Shown here in pieces: positions 7,415-15,177 of a stretch of 37,530 nt of DNA. Every line of letters begins with the position of its first letter. Positions within the stretch are counted from its first letter, which is position 1. Position numbers and translations under genes: made by a program. The notes beneath the pieces were generated by a model. The model saw only the letters and a program-made list of their open reading frames with translations. It was not told the origin of the DNA and did no database searches. The DNA comes from an uncultured Eubacteriales bacterium (GTDB lineage Bacteria > Bacillota > Clostridia > Oscillospirales > Acutalibacteraceae), in assembly GCA_934489895.1 (NCBI GenBank), contig CAKSST010000018.1, positions 1 to 37,530 on the forward strand, read 5' to 3'.

Positions 7415-8368
7415 ATGAAAATTTCAGTTATAGGCAGCGGACGTTGGGGTGGATTTATTGCTTGGTATCTTGACCATATTGGTCACAACGTTACTGTTTG
7501 CGCAATGCCCGCAGCATATGAAAACCTGATTAAAACCCGTACCAATGGTATGGTTACCTTTGGTGAGAGCATTACAATAACCGATAATTATAACAAGCTT
7601 TGCGAAAGCGAGGTTATTGTTATTTCAATTAATTCACAAAACCTTTCCAGTCTTATGAATGAGTTGAAGGCTTACAATCTTAAGAATAAAATATTTGTGC
7701 TTTGCATGAAAGGTATTGAGATTGGTACAGGCAAGCGTTTATCTGTTATTGCAGGCGAGAATGCTGACCCGACTTGTAAGGTTGCTGTGTGGATTGGACC
7801 CGGCCATCCGCAGGAATTCTGTGCAGGTGTGCCCAACTGTATGGTTATTGACAGTCTTTGTGAAGAAACCAAAAAAAAGCTCGTTAAGGAATTTTCAAGC
7901 GAGCTTATACGTTTTTATTACGGTCAGGACATTATCGGCAACGAGATAGGTGCTGCGGCTAAAAACGTTATAGGTATTGCGGCAGGTATGCTTGACGGGC
8001 TTAAGCTTTCAACCTTAAAGGGTGCGCTTATGTCCAGGGGCACAAGAGAGATATCGCGTCTTATTAAAGCTATGGGCGGTAATGCGTTTTCTGCTTACGG
8101 TCTTTGCCATCTCGGAGATTATGAGGCTACTGTATTTTCAACTTTTTCACAAAACAGACGGTATGGAGAAATGTTTGTGAACGGCGAAAAGTATGACAAG
8201 TTGGCGGAAGGCTATTATACTGCAAAAGCCATATATGAGCTTTCAAAGCAATACAATGTGGAGCTGCCTATCTGTACAGCGGTTTACAGAGCGCTTTATG
8301 AACAGCAGAAGCCGCGTGTACTTATTAAGGAATTATTTACCAGAGCAATTACAATAGAGTTTGATTAA
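7415..8368 (+). CDS. GpsA-like NAD(P)-dependent glycerol-3-phosphate dehydrogenase family protein
   Basis: The 317-residue protein has the GpsA architecture. An N-terminal Rossmann fold carries GSGRWGG (7-13). The helical C-terminal domain has EIGAAAKNVIGIAAG with the catalytic-type lysine K183, GLCHLGD (about 229-235) and QNRRYG. The family reduces dihydroxyacetone phosphate to sn-glycerol-3-phosphate. Several positions differ from textbook GpsA: the GPSFA segment reads GPGHPQEF, and an LCHLGD motif replaces the usual LAGLGD. Substrate therefore remains open. It could be the housekeeping enzyme or a paralogue serving the neighbouring catabolic island. It ends in a strong shared terminator, so it is a separate transcript. 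Confidence 0.82.
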   Translation: MKISVIGSGRWGGFIAWYLDHIGHNVTVCAMPAAYENLIKTRTNGMVTFGESITITDNYNKLCESEVIVISINSQNLSSLMNELKAYNLKNKIFVLCMKGIEIGTGKRLSVIAGENADPTCKVAVWIGPGHPQEFCAGVPNCMVIDSLCEETKKKLVKEFSSELIRFYYGQDIIGNEIGAAAKNVIGIAAGMLDGLKLSTLKGALMSRGTREISRLIKAMGGNAFSAYGLCHLGDYEATVFSTFSQNRRYGEMFVNGEKYDKLAEGYYTAKAIYELSKQYNVELPICTAVYRALYEQQKPRVLIKELFTRAITIEFD

Positions 8369-8407
8369 AAAAATATCCGATGCTGAATAAAGCATCGGAT
8401 ATTTTTT
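8368..8407. terminator. strong bidirectional terminator
   Basis: A perfect 17-bp inverted repeat (8368-8384 with 8391-8407) with a GC-rich core CCGATGCT/AGCATCGG is flanked by A-run and T-run on each side. It serves both the GpsA-like gene (+) and the AraC regulator (-). Confidence 0.92.
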
Positions 8408-9278
8408 ACATCATAAGCCTTGATTTTATAGTTTTTATATAAGCAGTTGGTGATTGTTTTTCATATTGCTTGAAAATTCTGCTGAAATAGTGAACGGATG
8501 AAAAGCCCACCATTCCGGAAATTTCTGTAATATTGTAATTTTGGCTTCTAAGCAGTTTTTTTGCTTCTTTTATTCTCAGATTATTTATATAGGATATAAT
8601 GGTTTCACCGTAAACCCGGCGGAATTTGTTGCAAAGCGTAGTTTTATTTGTTCTAAACAAAAAGCACAGCTCTGAAAGATCGATTTTTGTTTTATAGTTT
8701 TCCTTTAAATAGCGATGCACTTCCTGTATTCTGTCATCAGTCGGTTCGCCGTTTTCTTCATTTAAAACATTGTTTTTGCTGCGTATAAGCTCAATAAAGA
8801 AATTTTCCAACTTGATTTTTATAAGCTGATCAGCGCCGAAGGGATATTCTTTTCTCTTTTTCATATCTTTTTGACCGGGCAAGTCATACGGAGGTAAAAA
8901 AACGTTTCGGCCTTCTCTTATAATTTCGGTCAGCAGCCTTTTCTGGCTTTCAGTAATATACACCGGAGCGGTGGAGAAAACATCAAGCTCAGGTGTCGAA
9001 CATTCAAAACCAATTATAATAACATTGCAGGCTTCTTCGACAGGGCAGGAGAGAGAATGAGTTTCATTAGTCTGATGTAAAATGAGCTGATTTTCTTTAA
9101 TTATTCCCGAGTAGTTATCAGCTTCTACAGTTATAAAACCGCTGTCAATATACAATAGTTCCCGAAAGGCATGCTTGTCTCTGGCAGTACGATAACGGTT
9201 AGTGAACTCAAAATAATGGATATTAGCAATTTTTGTGACTGAAATAGCACGGGAAAACCGCTTTAATTTATATTCCAA
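8406..9278 (-). CDS. AraC-family transcriptional regulator
   Basis: About 290 residues. The N-terminal cupin-like sensor part opens EYKLKRFSRAISVTKIANIH. The C-terminal double helix-turn-helix (last 100 residues) shows LSELCFLFRTNKTTLCNKFRR and ITEISGMVGFSSVHYFSRIFK, the canonical AraC/XylS DNA-binding signature. I place the start at TTG 9278, with GGCGGGGAT just upstream. A longer frame back to 9404 exists, but a good promoter lies inside it, so that extension would not be transcribed. It is divergent from the M24/ASRT/creatininase genes and is their likely regulator, probably responding to the pathway substrate. Confidence 0.88.
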   Translation of the reverse strand: MEYKLKRFSRAISVTKIANIHYFEFTNRYRTARDKHAFRELLYIDSGFITVEADNYSGIIKENQLILHQTNETHSLSCPVEEACNVIIIGFECSTPELDVFSTAPVYITESQKRLLTEIIREGRNVFLPPYDLPGQKDMKKRKEYPFGADQLIKIKLENFFIELIRSKNNVLNEENGEPTDDRIQEVHRYLKENYKTKIDLSELCFLFRTNKTTLCNKFRRVYGETIISYINNLRIKEAKKLLRSQNYNITEISGMVGFSSVHYFSRIFKQYEKQSPTAYIKTIKSRLMM

Positions 9279-9315
9279 AATATCCCCGCCTTCCCAAAAG
9301 GAACCTTTCTTTTTT

Positions 9316-9343
9316 ATTGTAACATTTACAGACAGTATGTCAA
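9316..9343 (-). promoter_or_regulatory. promoter of the AraC regulator
   Basis: On the minus strand TTGACA (complement of 9338-9343) and TACAAT (complement of 9316-9321) are 16 nt apart. Transcription would start near 9309, giving a leader of about 30 nt before the TTG at 9278. This decides the start codon. Confidence 0.75.
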
Positions 9344-9465
9344 GTATATAAAAGTAACAGTATTTAATATTATGCAAAAATATCTGACTATTTTCTAAAT
9401 ACATAAAGGTAAATTTATTCTATAATCAATTGTAATATTTTATTATATATTGTGAGGATATTTTT

Positions 9466-10638
9466 ATGTCAAGAATTTGCATACCTGATTATGAATACAA
9501 GGAAAGAGTGTCAAGGGCTGCTAAACTTGTGCGTGAAAAGGGCTTAGATGTTATGGTGGTAGTATCCACAGAGTCTGACTATGCCAACGCAAGATATTTC
9601 AGCGGTTTTTGGCCGCTGTTTGAGCGTGCCGGTGTTGCCGTTTCCGCAACAGAAGAGGCTGCATTGATGGTTGGACCCGAATGCATTATATTTGCACAGG
9701 ATGTTGCCAAGATTGAAAAGATCTTCTGTCTTAGAGAATTCAGAGAGTCAGCCGACCCGTCTTATCCCGAGCTGCACGCAGACACATTCAAGGATGTGTT
9801 TAAGGCTATCGGTGTAACCGGTGAAAATATTAAAATAGGTCTTGGCAGTTATGTTGAGTGCACCTTGCCGATTTACGAAGGCTTGAAGGAGAGTTTCCCC
9901 AAAGCTGAAATTTCAAAATGTAACGATATTATGATAGAACTAAGACAGATAAAGAGTGCTAATGAGCTTGCCTGCATTAAAGAAGGCTTCCGCATTATTG
10001 AAGTTGCAACTGACGAAGTAATCAGAAACTTAAAGCCCGGTGTAACCGAGTTGCAGATGGTTGGTATTGCACAGAAGGTAATTTATGAAGAAGGTGCCGA
10101 ATACGAAGGTCTGCCGATGTATGTTTTCAGCGAAAAATCCACAAGCCACGCAATCAGCCGTTCAACATACAGAACTATCAATAAGGGTGATATTGTTCAG
10201 CTTAACTTATCCGCAAAAATAGACGGTTATTCACCTGCTATAGGTCTGCCTGTTGTTATGGGCAAGCTTGAGGGCGAGAGAAGAAGAGTGGTTGATTTCT
10301 GCTTGCAGGCACATAACTGGACAACCGAGCAAATTAAAGCCAGTGTAAAGGCCAGTGATATTGCAAAGGGATTCTATCAGCTTTATTGTGACAATGGAAT
10401 GAAGGAAAATTATGTTTACGGTCCCTGTCACGGCACAGGTATGATCGAAGTTGAAGCACCGTGGATGGAAACTAACACAGACTATAATCTTTTGCCCAAT
10501 ATGACCTTCCAGGTAGATACTTTTATTTCAGGCGACGGTTTTGGTGTGCGTTGGGAAAAAGGTATTGCCGTAACCGAAAACGGTTGTATGTCTATGACCG
10601 ATTATCTTAATAAGGGTGTTATTGAATTAGACTTCTAA
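9466..10638 (+). CDS. creatinase-like M24-family protein (metal ligands incomplete)
   Basis: A 390-residue pita-bread-fold protein with an N-terminal creatinase/prolidase domain (about 1-160) and a C-terminal M24 domain. Family members are Xaa-Pro aminopeptidases (two metals) or creatinase (metal-free, about 400 residues). Comparing the five M24 ligand positions: the two Asp positions are N247 (LNLSA) and A258 (GYSPAIG), the His is kept as H322 (CHGTG), the first Glu is D351, and the last Glu is E364 (VRWEK). Two ligands are therefore lost, arguing against metallopeptidase activity and for a creatinase-type C-N hydrolase. ATG 9466 follows GAGGAT. It heads the operon divergent from AraC. Confidence 0.85.
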   Translation: MSRICIPDYEYKERVSRAAKLVREKGLDVMVVVSTESDYANARYFSGFWPLFERAGVAVSATEEAALMVGPECIIFAQDVAKIEKIFCLREFRESADPSYPELHADTFKDVFKAIGVTGENIKIGLGSYVECTLPIYEGLKESFPKAEISKCNDIMIELRQIKSANELACIKEGFRIIEVATDEVIRNLKPGVTELQMVGIAQKVIYEEGAEYEGLPMYVFSEKSTSHAISRSTYRTINKGDIVQLNLSAKIDGYSPAIGLPVVMGKLEGERRRVVDFCLQAHNWTTEQIKASVKASDIAKGFYQLYCDNGMKENYVYGPCHGTGMIEVEAPWMETNTDYNLLPNMTFQVDTFISGDGFGVRWEKGIAVTENGCMSMTDYLNKGVIELDF

Positions 10639-10648
10639 AAGTTGAATT

Positions 10649-10684
10649 ATCGCCGGGTTATAAAATACTTTATAGTCCGGCGAT
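10649..10684 (+). terminator. long hairpin between the M24 and ASRT genes (attenuator-like)
   Basis: ATCGCCGG (10649-10656) pairs with CCGGCGAT (10677-10684), and an inner TATAAA/TTTATA stem continues the helix around a 4-nt loop. Only three T residues follow. It may therefore act as a partial terminator or an mRNA-stabilising end rather than a full stop. Confidence 0.6.
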
Positions 10685-10716
10685 TTGTGTAATTATAGAT
10701 GAAAGGTTGATAATAA

Positions 10717-11082
10717 ATGGCAGTAGGAAAAAAGCTATGGATAATTCCAGATTGCGAGCTATCTTATGAAGGCGAAGGAGTGCTTAAAGGACATGAGTCT
10801 GTTATTGTTGTAAATGATTCAGACATTGACGCTGAAATTAATGTTAAAATTTATTTTACCGATAAAGAGTCTTATAATAATATTAAGTGGACGGTTGGAG
10901 CTAACCGAGTAAGATGCTTCAGAATGAACAAACCGGAAGATATGTCAGGCTTTGAAGTACCTTATGAGACACAGTATGCGATGAAGCTTTCTTCTAATAC
11001 GGAGATAGTTGTTCAGTATGGCAGATTGGATAACAGGCAGACAAATCTGGCATATTACACCACTCTCGGATATGCGGAATAA
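10717..11082 (+). CDS. ASRT-family protein (Anabaena sensory rhodopsin transducer-like, DUF1362)
   Basis: A 121-residue cytosolic protein closely following the small all-beta sensory-rhodopsin-transducer fold. It has a WIIPDCELSYEG start, a HESVIVVNDSD core, an IYFTDKE strand and the signature IVVQYGRLDNRQTN near the C-terminus. The Anabaena protein is about 125 residues and binds a photoreceptor. Most bacterial relatives lack any rhodopsin neighbour and have been proposed to be small-molecule, possibly sugar, binding proteins. No rhodopsin is present here. It lies 14 nt upstream of the creatininase-family gene and is probably co-translated, which points to a role with that enzyme or its substrate. 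Confidence 0.88.
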   Translation: MAVGKKLWIIPDCELSYEGEGVLKGHESVIVVNDSDIDAEINVKIYFTDKESYNNIKWTVGANRVRCFRMNKPEDMSGFEVPYETQYAMKLSSNTEIVVQYGRLDNRQTNLAYYTTLGYAE

Positions 11083-11096
11083 GGAGATAATGCAAT

Positions 11097-11831
11097 ATGG
11101 AATTTAATATGAGTTTTCCCAGGGAGCTTAATGAAGTAAAAGAAAACAGAATACCTTTTGTTATTTGCGGCGGTACAGTAGAGTATCACGGACCGCATTG
11201 TTCGTACGGATGCGATACATTGATAGCAGAAGGTCTTATAAAGAAGCTGGCTGAGAAAAAGAAAATAATGATAGCTCCTACAATATATTACAGTCCTTCG
11301 AGCTATGCGGTTGCCGATGAAAAAAGCGGTACGGTACATGTTGAAGAAGATGTATTTGAGAGCTATTTGTTTGCTATATTTACAAATATGCTTGATGCAG
11401 GTCTGCGCAATATTTATGTGGTAATACATCACCAGTTTGAGCAGGAAAATTTAATGCCTATGACACTTTCTTATATGAAGGCTGCAAAGCGTGCCACCAT
11501 GAGATATCTTGAAAAGACGCAGGGTAAAGGATGGTGGGGTAGTGAAAATTACGCAGCTTACTATGAAAATTTGGGCGGCGGAGATGACCCATTCTCCTGG
11601 ATCAAGGTCATACCTACAATGAGCACAGATGTTCAGAACGCTACCGGTTACGACCATGCAGGCAAGTATGAGTGCTCAGTTCTAATGTCACTTTATCCCG
11701 ATGCCGTAAAGCTTGAGCGCTTGGGTGATGTCGACCATTGGTTTACAAAGAGCGCCGCTGAAGCTTCTGCAAAAATCGGTGATGAAATGGTTGCAAAATC
11801 TCTTGAGTATTTAGAAAAGAGAATTGTTTGA
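11097..11831 (+). CDS. creatininase-family amidohydrolase
   Basis: A 244-residue metal-dependent hydrolase. The creatininase signature is clear: GTVEYHGPHCSYGCD with presumed metal ligands E29, H31 and D40, a variant IHHQFEQEN (110-118) where the family has NGHxxN, and a DHAGKYECSVLMSLYPDAV segment matching the usual HAG-E-TS-L-P-D motif. Family members hydrolyse creatinine, formamides of flavin/deazaflavin precursors, or a diketo-inositol ring (IolN of Thermotoga). Substrate cannot be assigned. Presence beside a creatinase-like gene suggests a cyclic amide or a ring-opening step. The start at ATG 11097 has AAGGAGA upstream. Confidence 0.87.
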   Translation: MEFNMSFPRELNEVKENRIPFVICGGTVEYHGPHCSYGCDTLIAEGLIKKLAEKKKIMIAPTIYYSPSSYAVADEKSGTVHVEEDVFESYLFAIFTNMLDAGLRNIYVVIHHQFEQENLMPMTLSYMKAAKRATMRYLEKTQGKGWWGSENYAAYYENLGGGDDPFSWIKVIPTMSTDVQNATGYDHAGKYECSVLMSLYPDAVKLERLGDVDHWFTKSAAEASAKIGDEMVAKSLEYLEKRIV

Positions 11832-11833
11832 TT

Positions 11834-12889
11834 ATGAAAATTATTTTACAAAAAAATTTTTTTACAGAAAATAAAAAAGAGTTTATAAGCTGCGGTGGTT
11901 TTAAAATTGTTGCGTTTAAATATGCTTCAGGTGTTGAAGCGTTGGAAATCAGTAATACCAAGTGCTCTTTTGTGTTTACGCCCTTTAAAGGTCAGCAGAT
12001 ATGGCATTTTAAGGTTGGCGGCAAAGAACTGTCTATGCAAACTACTGTAAAAGAGCCTACCGATAAAACGGTATATCTTGAAAATTACGGAAGTTTTTTG
12101 TATCATTGCGGTTTGATATCAATGGGAGTGTCGGACGGTCTGCATCCCCAGCACGGAGAGATACCGAATGCTCAGTACGACAGCGCATACATTTGTTGCG
12201 GAGAAGATGAGAGCGGCAGATATATCTGCTTGGGCGGTGAACTCAATCATGATACTGCTTTTGTAAGAAAATATAAATTTTCACCAGAGATAAAATTGTA
12301 TGAAAACAGCAGTTTATTTAAAATAAATGTCCGTATTGAAAATATGCGCGCGTATGATATGGAATATATGTATTTATGCCATATAAATTTTGCGCCTATT
12401 GACAATGCACAGCTTATTTGCAGTGCTAAATGTGATGCTGAGCATATTGTGCCTTATAATAATGGCGGCTCAAAAGAACTTATGGATTATATGGATGAGA
12501 TCGTAAAAAATCCCGCTGTTATGAATATTGTGGGTGATAGCAAACAGTGCTATGACCCTGAAATATGCTGCTGTGTAAAATATTTGGCTGATGAGCAGGG
12601 TAGGGCCTATACAATGCAATATACCGATGACGGAGCTTGTTTTGTGTCACACCCGACCGATGTGCTTTGCAACGGTGTTCGTTGGATATCGAGGACAAAG
12701 AATGAAGACGCTATGGGTATGGTGCTTCCCGCGACGGCAGAGCACATAGGATATGAACATGCTAAAAAGACCGGACAGCTTAAAGTGCTCGGACCTAACG
12801 AAAATTTGGAATTCTATATGGAAGCGGGCTATATTGAAAAAGAAACGGCACAAAAGTATAAAGCGAAAATTGAACAAATTATCAAATAA
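11834..12889 (+). CDS. DUF4432 aldose-1-epimerase-like protein
   Basis: About 351 residues of galactose-mutarotase-like beta fold. Typical features are FTPFKGQQIWHF, YGSFLYHCGL, the DGLHPQHGEIPN motif (the LHGRI-like site of DUF4432) and MEYMYLCHINFAPI near the C-terminal third. Family members are presumed to bind or epimerise sugar anomers. ATG 11834 lies 2 nt after the creatininase stop, and a TTG overlapping that stop (11828) is an alternative. There is little ribosome-site sequence, so translation is likely coupled. A strong terminator follows, closing the operon. Confidence 0.82.
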   Translation: MKIILQKNFFTENKKEFISCGGFKIVAFKYASGVEALEISNTKCSFVFTPFKGQQIWHFKVGGKELSMQTTVKEPTDKTVYLENYGSFLYHCGLISMGVSDGLHPQHGEIPNAQYDSAYICCGEDESGRYICLGGELNHDTAFVRKYKFSPEIKLYENSSLFKINVRIENMRAYDMEYMYLCHINFAPIDNAQLICSAKCDAEHIVPYNNGGSKELMDYMDEIVKNPAVMNIVGDSKQCYDPEICCCVKYLADEQGRAYTMQYTDDGACFVSHPTDVLCNGVRWISRTKNEDAMGMVLPATAEHIGYEHAKKTGQLKVLGPNENLEFYMEAGYIEKETAQKYKAKIEQIIK

Positions 12890-12893
12890 TATG

Positions 12894-12931
12894 ACCGCAC
12901 AGTATACATTTAGAATACTGTGCGGTTTTTA
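12894..12931 (+). terminator. intrinsic terminator of the creatininase/DUF4432 operon
   Basis: A perfect 12-bp stem ACCGCACAGTAT (12894-12905) with ATACTGTGCGGT (12915-12926) is followed by TTTTTA. Confidence 0.93.
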
Positions 12932-12993
12932 CTTGCAATAATATATGTTTAGTGATACTATAATTAAAAAATTTGATAAATTCGGTGATCAAA

Positions 12994-13875
12994 ATGAGAA
13001 CTTTTATATTAGGAACTGACTGGGGTACCGATTGTGATGATGCTGTTGCGGTAAGGATACTTGCAAGAGCCCACAAACAGGGAAAGATACAAATTGCGGG
13101 AATAGCTATCAATAATTGTATGGAGAATTCTATAGAATCGCTTGAAGGCTTTTTAAATACTGAAGAAATATATGATGTTCCTATAGGCATTGACCGAAAT
13201 GCAGTTTTCGGCGGCAGACCTACGTATCAAAACGGGCTGAAAGAGTATGCAAGGAAGTATAAAACCAATGATGGTGCAATGGACGCTGTACGGCTTTACA
13301 GAAAAATTCTTGCTGATGCTGATGATATGGTTGAAATTGCGGAAGTTGGATTTTTACAGATAGTATCAGCTTTGCTTAAAAGCGGCAAGGATGATATAAG
13401 CGATAAAACGGGTATTGAGCTAGTTAAAGAGAAAGTTGCAAAATTTTGGGTTATGGCCGGCAAGTGGGATGAGCATGGCGGTAAGGAGTATAATTTTTCT
13501 TGCAACGAGAATACATGCGCGGCTGCGCATGATTTCTGCGAATTATGTCCTGTGCCGATAACTTTTTTAGGATTTGAGATAGGTAAAGATGTTGTTACAG
13601 GCACAAAATTAGATAAAGATGATATCCTTTACAAAGCACTATGTGATTACGGAGCAGCCGACGGACGCTTTTCCTGGGACCCGATGCTTGTTGCATTGGC
13701 GATTGAGGGTGACGAGCGAAAAGCAGGATATGATTTTGTTTGCGGAAAAGCAACCGTGGATAAGCAAAGCGGGCTTAATTATTTTGAAAAGGATGAAAAC
13801 GGCTCACATAGATATGTTGTGAGAAAATATAACGCAGAATATTACAGAGACATCATTGATGAATTGATAAAATAA
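12994..13875 (+). CDS. inosine-uridine-preferring nucleoside hydrolase family protein
   Basis: About 293 residues. It would hydrolyse an N-glycosidic bond to give ribose and base. The N-terminal Ca-binding Asp cluster reads GTDWGTDCDDA (7-17), a variant of the DxDxGxDD motif. FWVMAGKWDEHGGKEYNFSCNEN matches the central ligand-binding region. FSWDPMLVALAI replaces the classical HDP-L-A segment, with Trp where the catalytic His often sits. The substrate may not be a standard nucleoside. I chose ATG 12994 after GGTG at 12983-12986, and an in-frame TTG at 12973 is possible. Its transcript is separate from the upstream operon, with terminators on both sides. Confidence 0.85.
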   Translation: MRTFILGTDWGTDCDDAVAVRILARAHKQGKIQIAGIAINNCMENSIESLEGFLNTEEIYDVPIGIDRNAVFGGRPTYQNGLKEYARKYKTNDGAMDAVRLYRKILADADDMVEIAEVGFLQIVSALLKSGKDDISDKTGIELVKEKVAKFWVMAGKWDEHGGKEYNFSCNENTCAAAHDFCELCPVPITFLGFEIGKDVVTGTKLDKDDILYKALCDYGAADGRFSWDPMLVALAIEGDERKAGYDFVCGKATVDKQSGLNYFEKDENGSHRYVVRKYNAEYYRDIIDELIK

Positions 13876-13881
13876 AGTAAA

Positions 13882-13910
13882 AAAACCATCGTTTTGCGAT
13901 GGTTTTTGTT
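13882..13910 (+). terminator. intrinsic terminator of the nucleoside hydrolase gene
   Basis: AAAACCATCG (13882-13891) pairs with CGATGGTTTT (13897-13906) around 5 nt and is followed by TGTT. It lies directly after the stop codon. Confidence 0.85.
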
Positions 13911-13927
13911 ATTGATAAGGAGAAAAA

Positions 13928-14011
13928 GTGCTTAAAATGCTGCGCACCCCTCTTGCGATACACAAAGTTCATACGGCTTATAGCGCCTATTTGCTTTTAC
14001 CGGCTAAATAA
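13928..14011 (+). CDS. possible 27-residue small protein
   Basis: A GTG-started frame of 27 codons has AAGGAG (13918-13922) about 6 nt upstream. It begins right after the terminator of the preceding gene, within a 310-nt stretch (13911-14220) that otherwise holds only the moxR promoter and a small CCGTAAAAACGG palindrome near 14032. The peptide is basic with a hydrophobic tail (YLLLPAK). No family is recognised. It could be a chance frame or part of a dispersed repeat. Confidence 0.3.
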   Translation: MLKMLRTPLAIHKVHTAYSAYLLLPAK

Positions 14012-14153
14012 TTTACATTTTGCTTAAAACCGTAAAAACGGCTTTGCGAACATTTGTTGGGTTTCGACAGTCATTATAGAGCCATAATTAAACGCAAAAT
14101 AAAGAATATAATCTTCGTTTTATATTTTTACATTAGTTCGCTATATGGTTGCC

Positions 14154-14182
14154 TTGATTTTTACCTAATAATACCATATAAT
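14154..14182 (+). promoter_or_regulatory. promoter of the moxR-DUF58-transglutaminase operon
   Basis: TTGATT (14154-14159) and TATAAT (14177-14182) are 17 nt apart. The start would be near 14189, about 32 nt before the ATG of moxR. Confidence 0.72.
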
Positions 14183-14220
14183 TAACATATAATAATGTGT
14201 TTATGAATAGGTGATTATTT

Positions 14221-15156
14221 ATGGCTAATAACTGTTTATCAAGCGTAAAAGAAAATATTAAAAAGGTTATAAAGGGCAAAGATGAAATTATTGACTTAAT
14301 GCTGGTATCACTGGTTTGCTCGGGACATATTATTATCGAAGACCTTCCGGGATTGGGTAAAACCACTTTGGCTTCGGCATTGGCACAGTCATTGGGCTGT
14401 GATTTTCAAAGAATTCAGTTTACGCCGGATGTTCTGCCCTCAGATATAACAGGATTTAATATATTTGATATAAAAACAGGACAGGTTCGTTTTCAAAGGG
14501 GAAGCATTCACAATCAAATTATTTTAGCGGACGAAATAAACCGTGCAGGTCCGAAGACCCAGTCTGCACTTTTAGAAGCCATGCAGGAAGGGCAGGTTAC
14601 TGTTGACGGTGTTACATATCCTTTACCAAGACCGTTTATGATAATGGCAACACAAAATCCTGTAGATATGGCAGGAACTTATCCTTTACCTGAAGCTCAA
14701 ATTGACAGATTTTTAATGAAACTAAGTGTGGGATATCCCTCTAATCAGGTGGAGGCAGACATTGTTCGTGCAAATATCAGCGTCAACAAAAAGGTTAAGT
14801 TATCCTCGGTTACAACGGCTGAGAATATTGTGGCAATTCAAGATGCTTTAAAGGACATTTATATAGATGATTGCCTTTTAGATTACATAGTATCCATTGT
14901 AACTGCAACAAGAAATTATGAGGGAGTGCTTGTGGGCGTAAGTCCCAGAGGCTCTATTGCACTTACTAAGGCTTCCTGCGCGTTAGCTTTTTTAAATGGC
15001 AGAAATTATGTTTTGCCTGATGACATTAAATATCTTGCGCCCTTTGTTTTAGCGCATAGAATTATTATGAAAAAGCATCGGAGTGAAAAAGGGAAAACTT
15101 CAGAAGAGGTAATTAAAGAAATAATCGGTTCTCTTGCAGTCCCCAAAATAAGATAA
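14221..15156 (+). CDS. MoxR-family AAA+ ATPase
   Basis: A 311-residue MoxR-type AAA+ ATPase, a chaperone-like motor thought to help assemble or activate partner proteins. Walker A is PGLGKTT (43-49). Walker B is ILADEINR (101-108), followed by KTQSALLEAMQEGQVTVDG. Sensor 1 is ATQNP, with PLPEAQIDRF after it. AGGTGAT precedes the ATG. It is the first of three genes (MoxR, DUF58, transglutaminase-like), a widely conserved trio whose function in envelope or stress biology is still poorly defined. Confidence 0.95.
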   Translation: MANNCLSSVKENIKKVIKGKDEIIDLMLVSLVCSGHIIIEDLPGLGKTTLASALAQSLGCDFQRIQFTPDVLPSDITGFNIFDIKTGQVRFQRGSIHNQIILADEINRAGPKTQSALLEAMQEGQVTVDGVTYPLPRPFMIMATQNPVDMAGTYPLPEAQIDRFLMKLSVGYPSNQVEADIVRANISVNKKVKLSSVTTAENIVAIQDALKDIYIDDCLLDYIVSIVTATRNYEGVLVGVSPRGSIALTKASCALAFLNGRNYVLPDDIKYLAPFVLAHRIIMKKHRSEKGKTSEEVIKEIIGSLAVPKIR

Positions 15157-15177
15157 ATTTAATGGAGAAGCAGTATT

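Noticed and set aside
11055..11432. 125-codon minus-strand frame antisense to the creatininase gene
   Set aside because: Cys/Tyr/Ile-rich shadow of a well-supported gene on the other strand, with no ribosome site.
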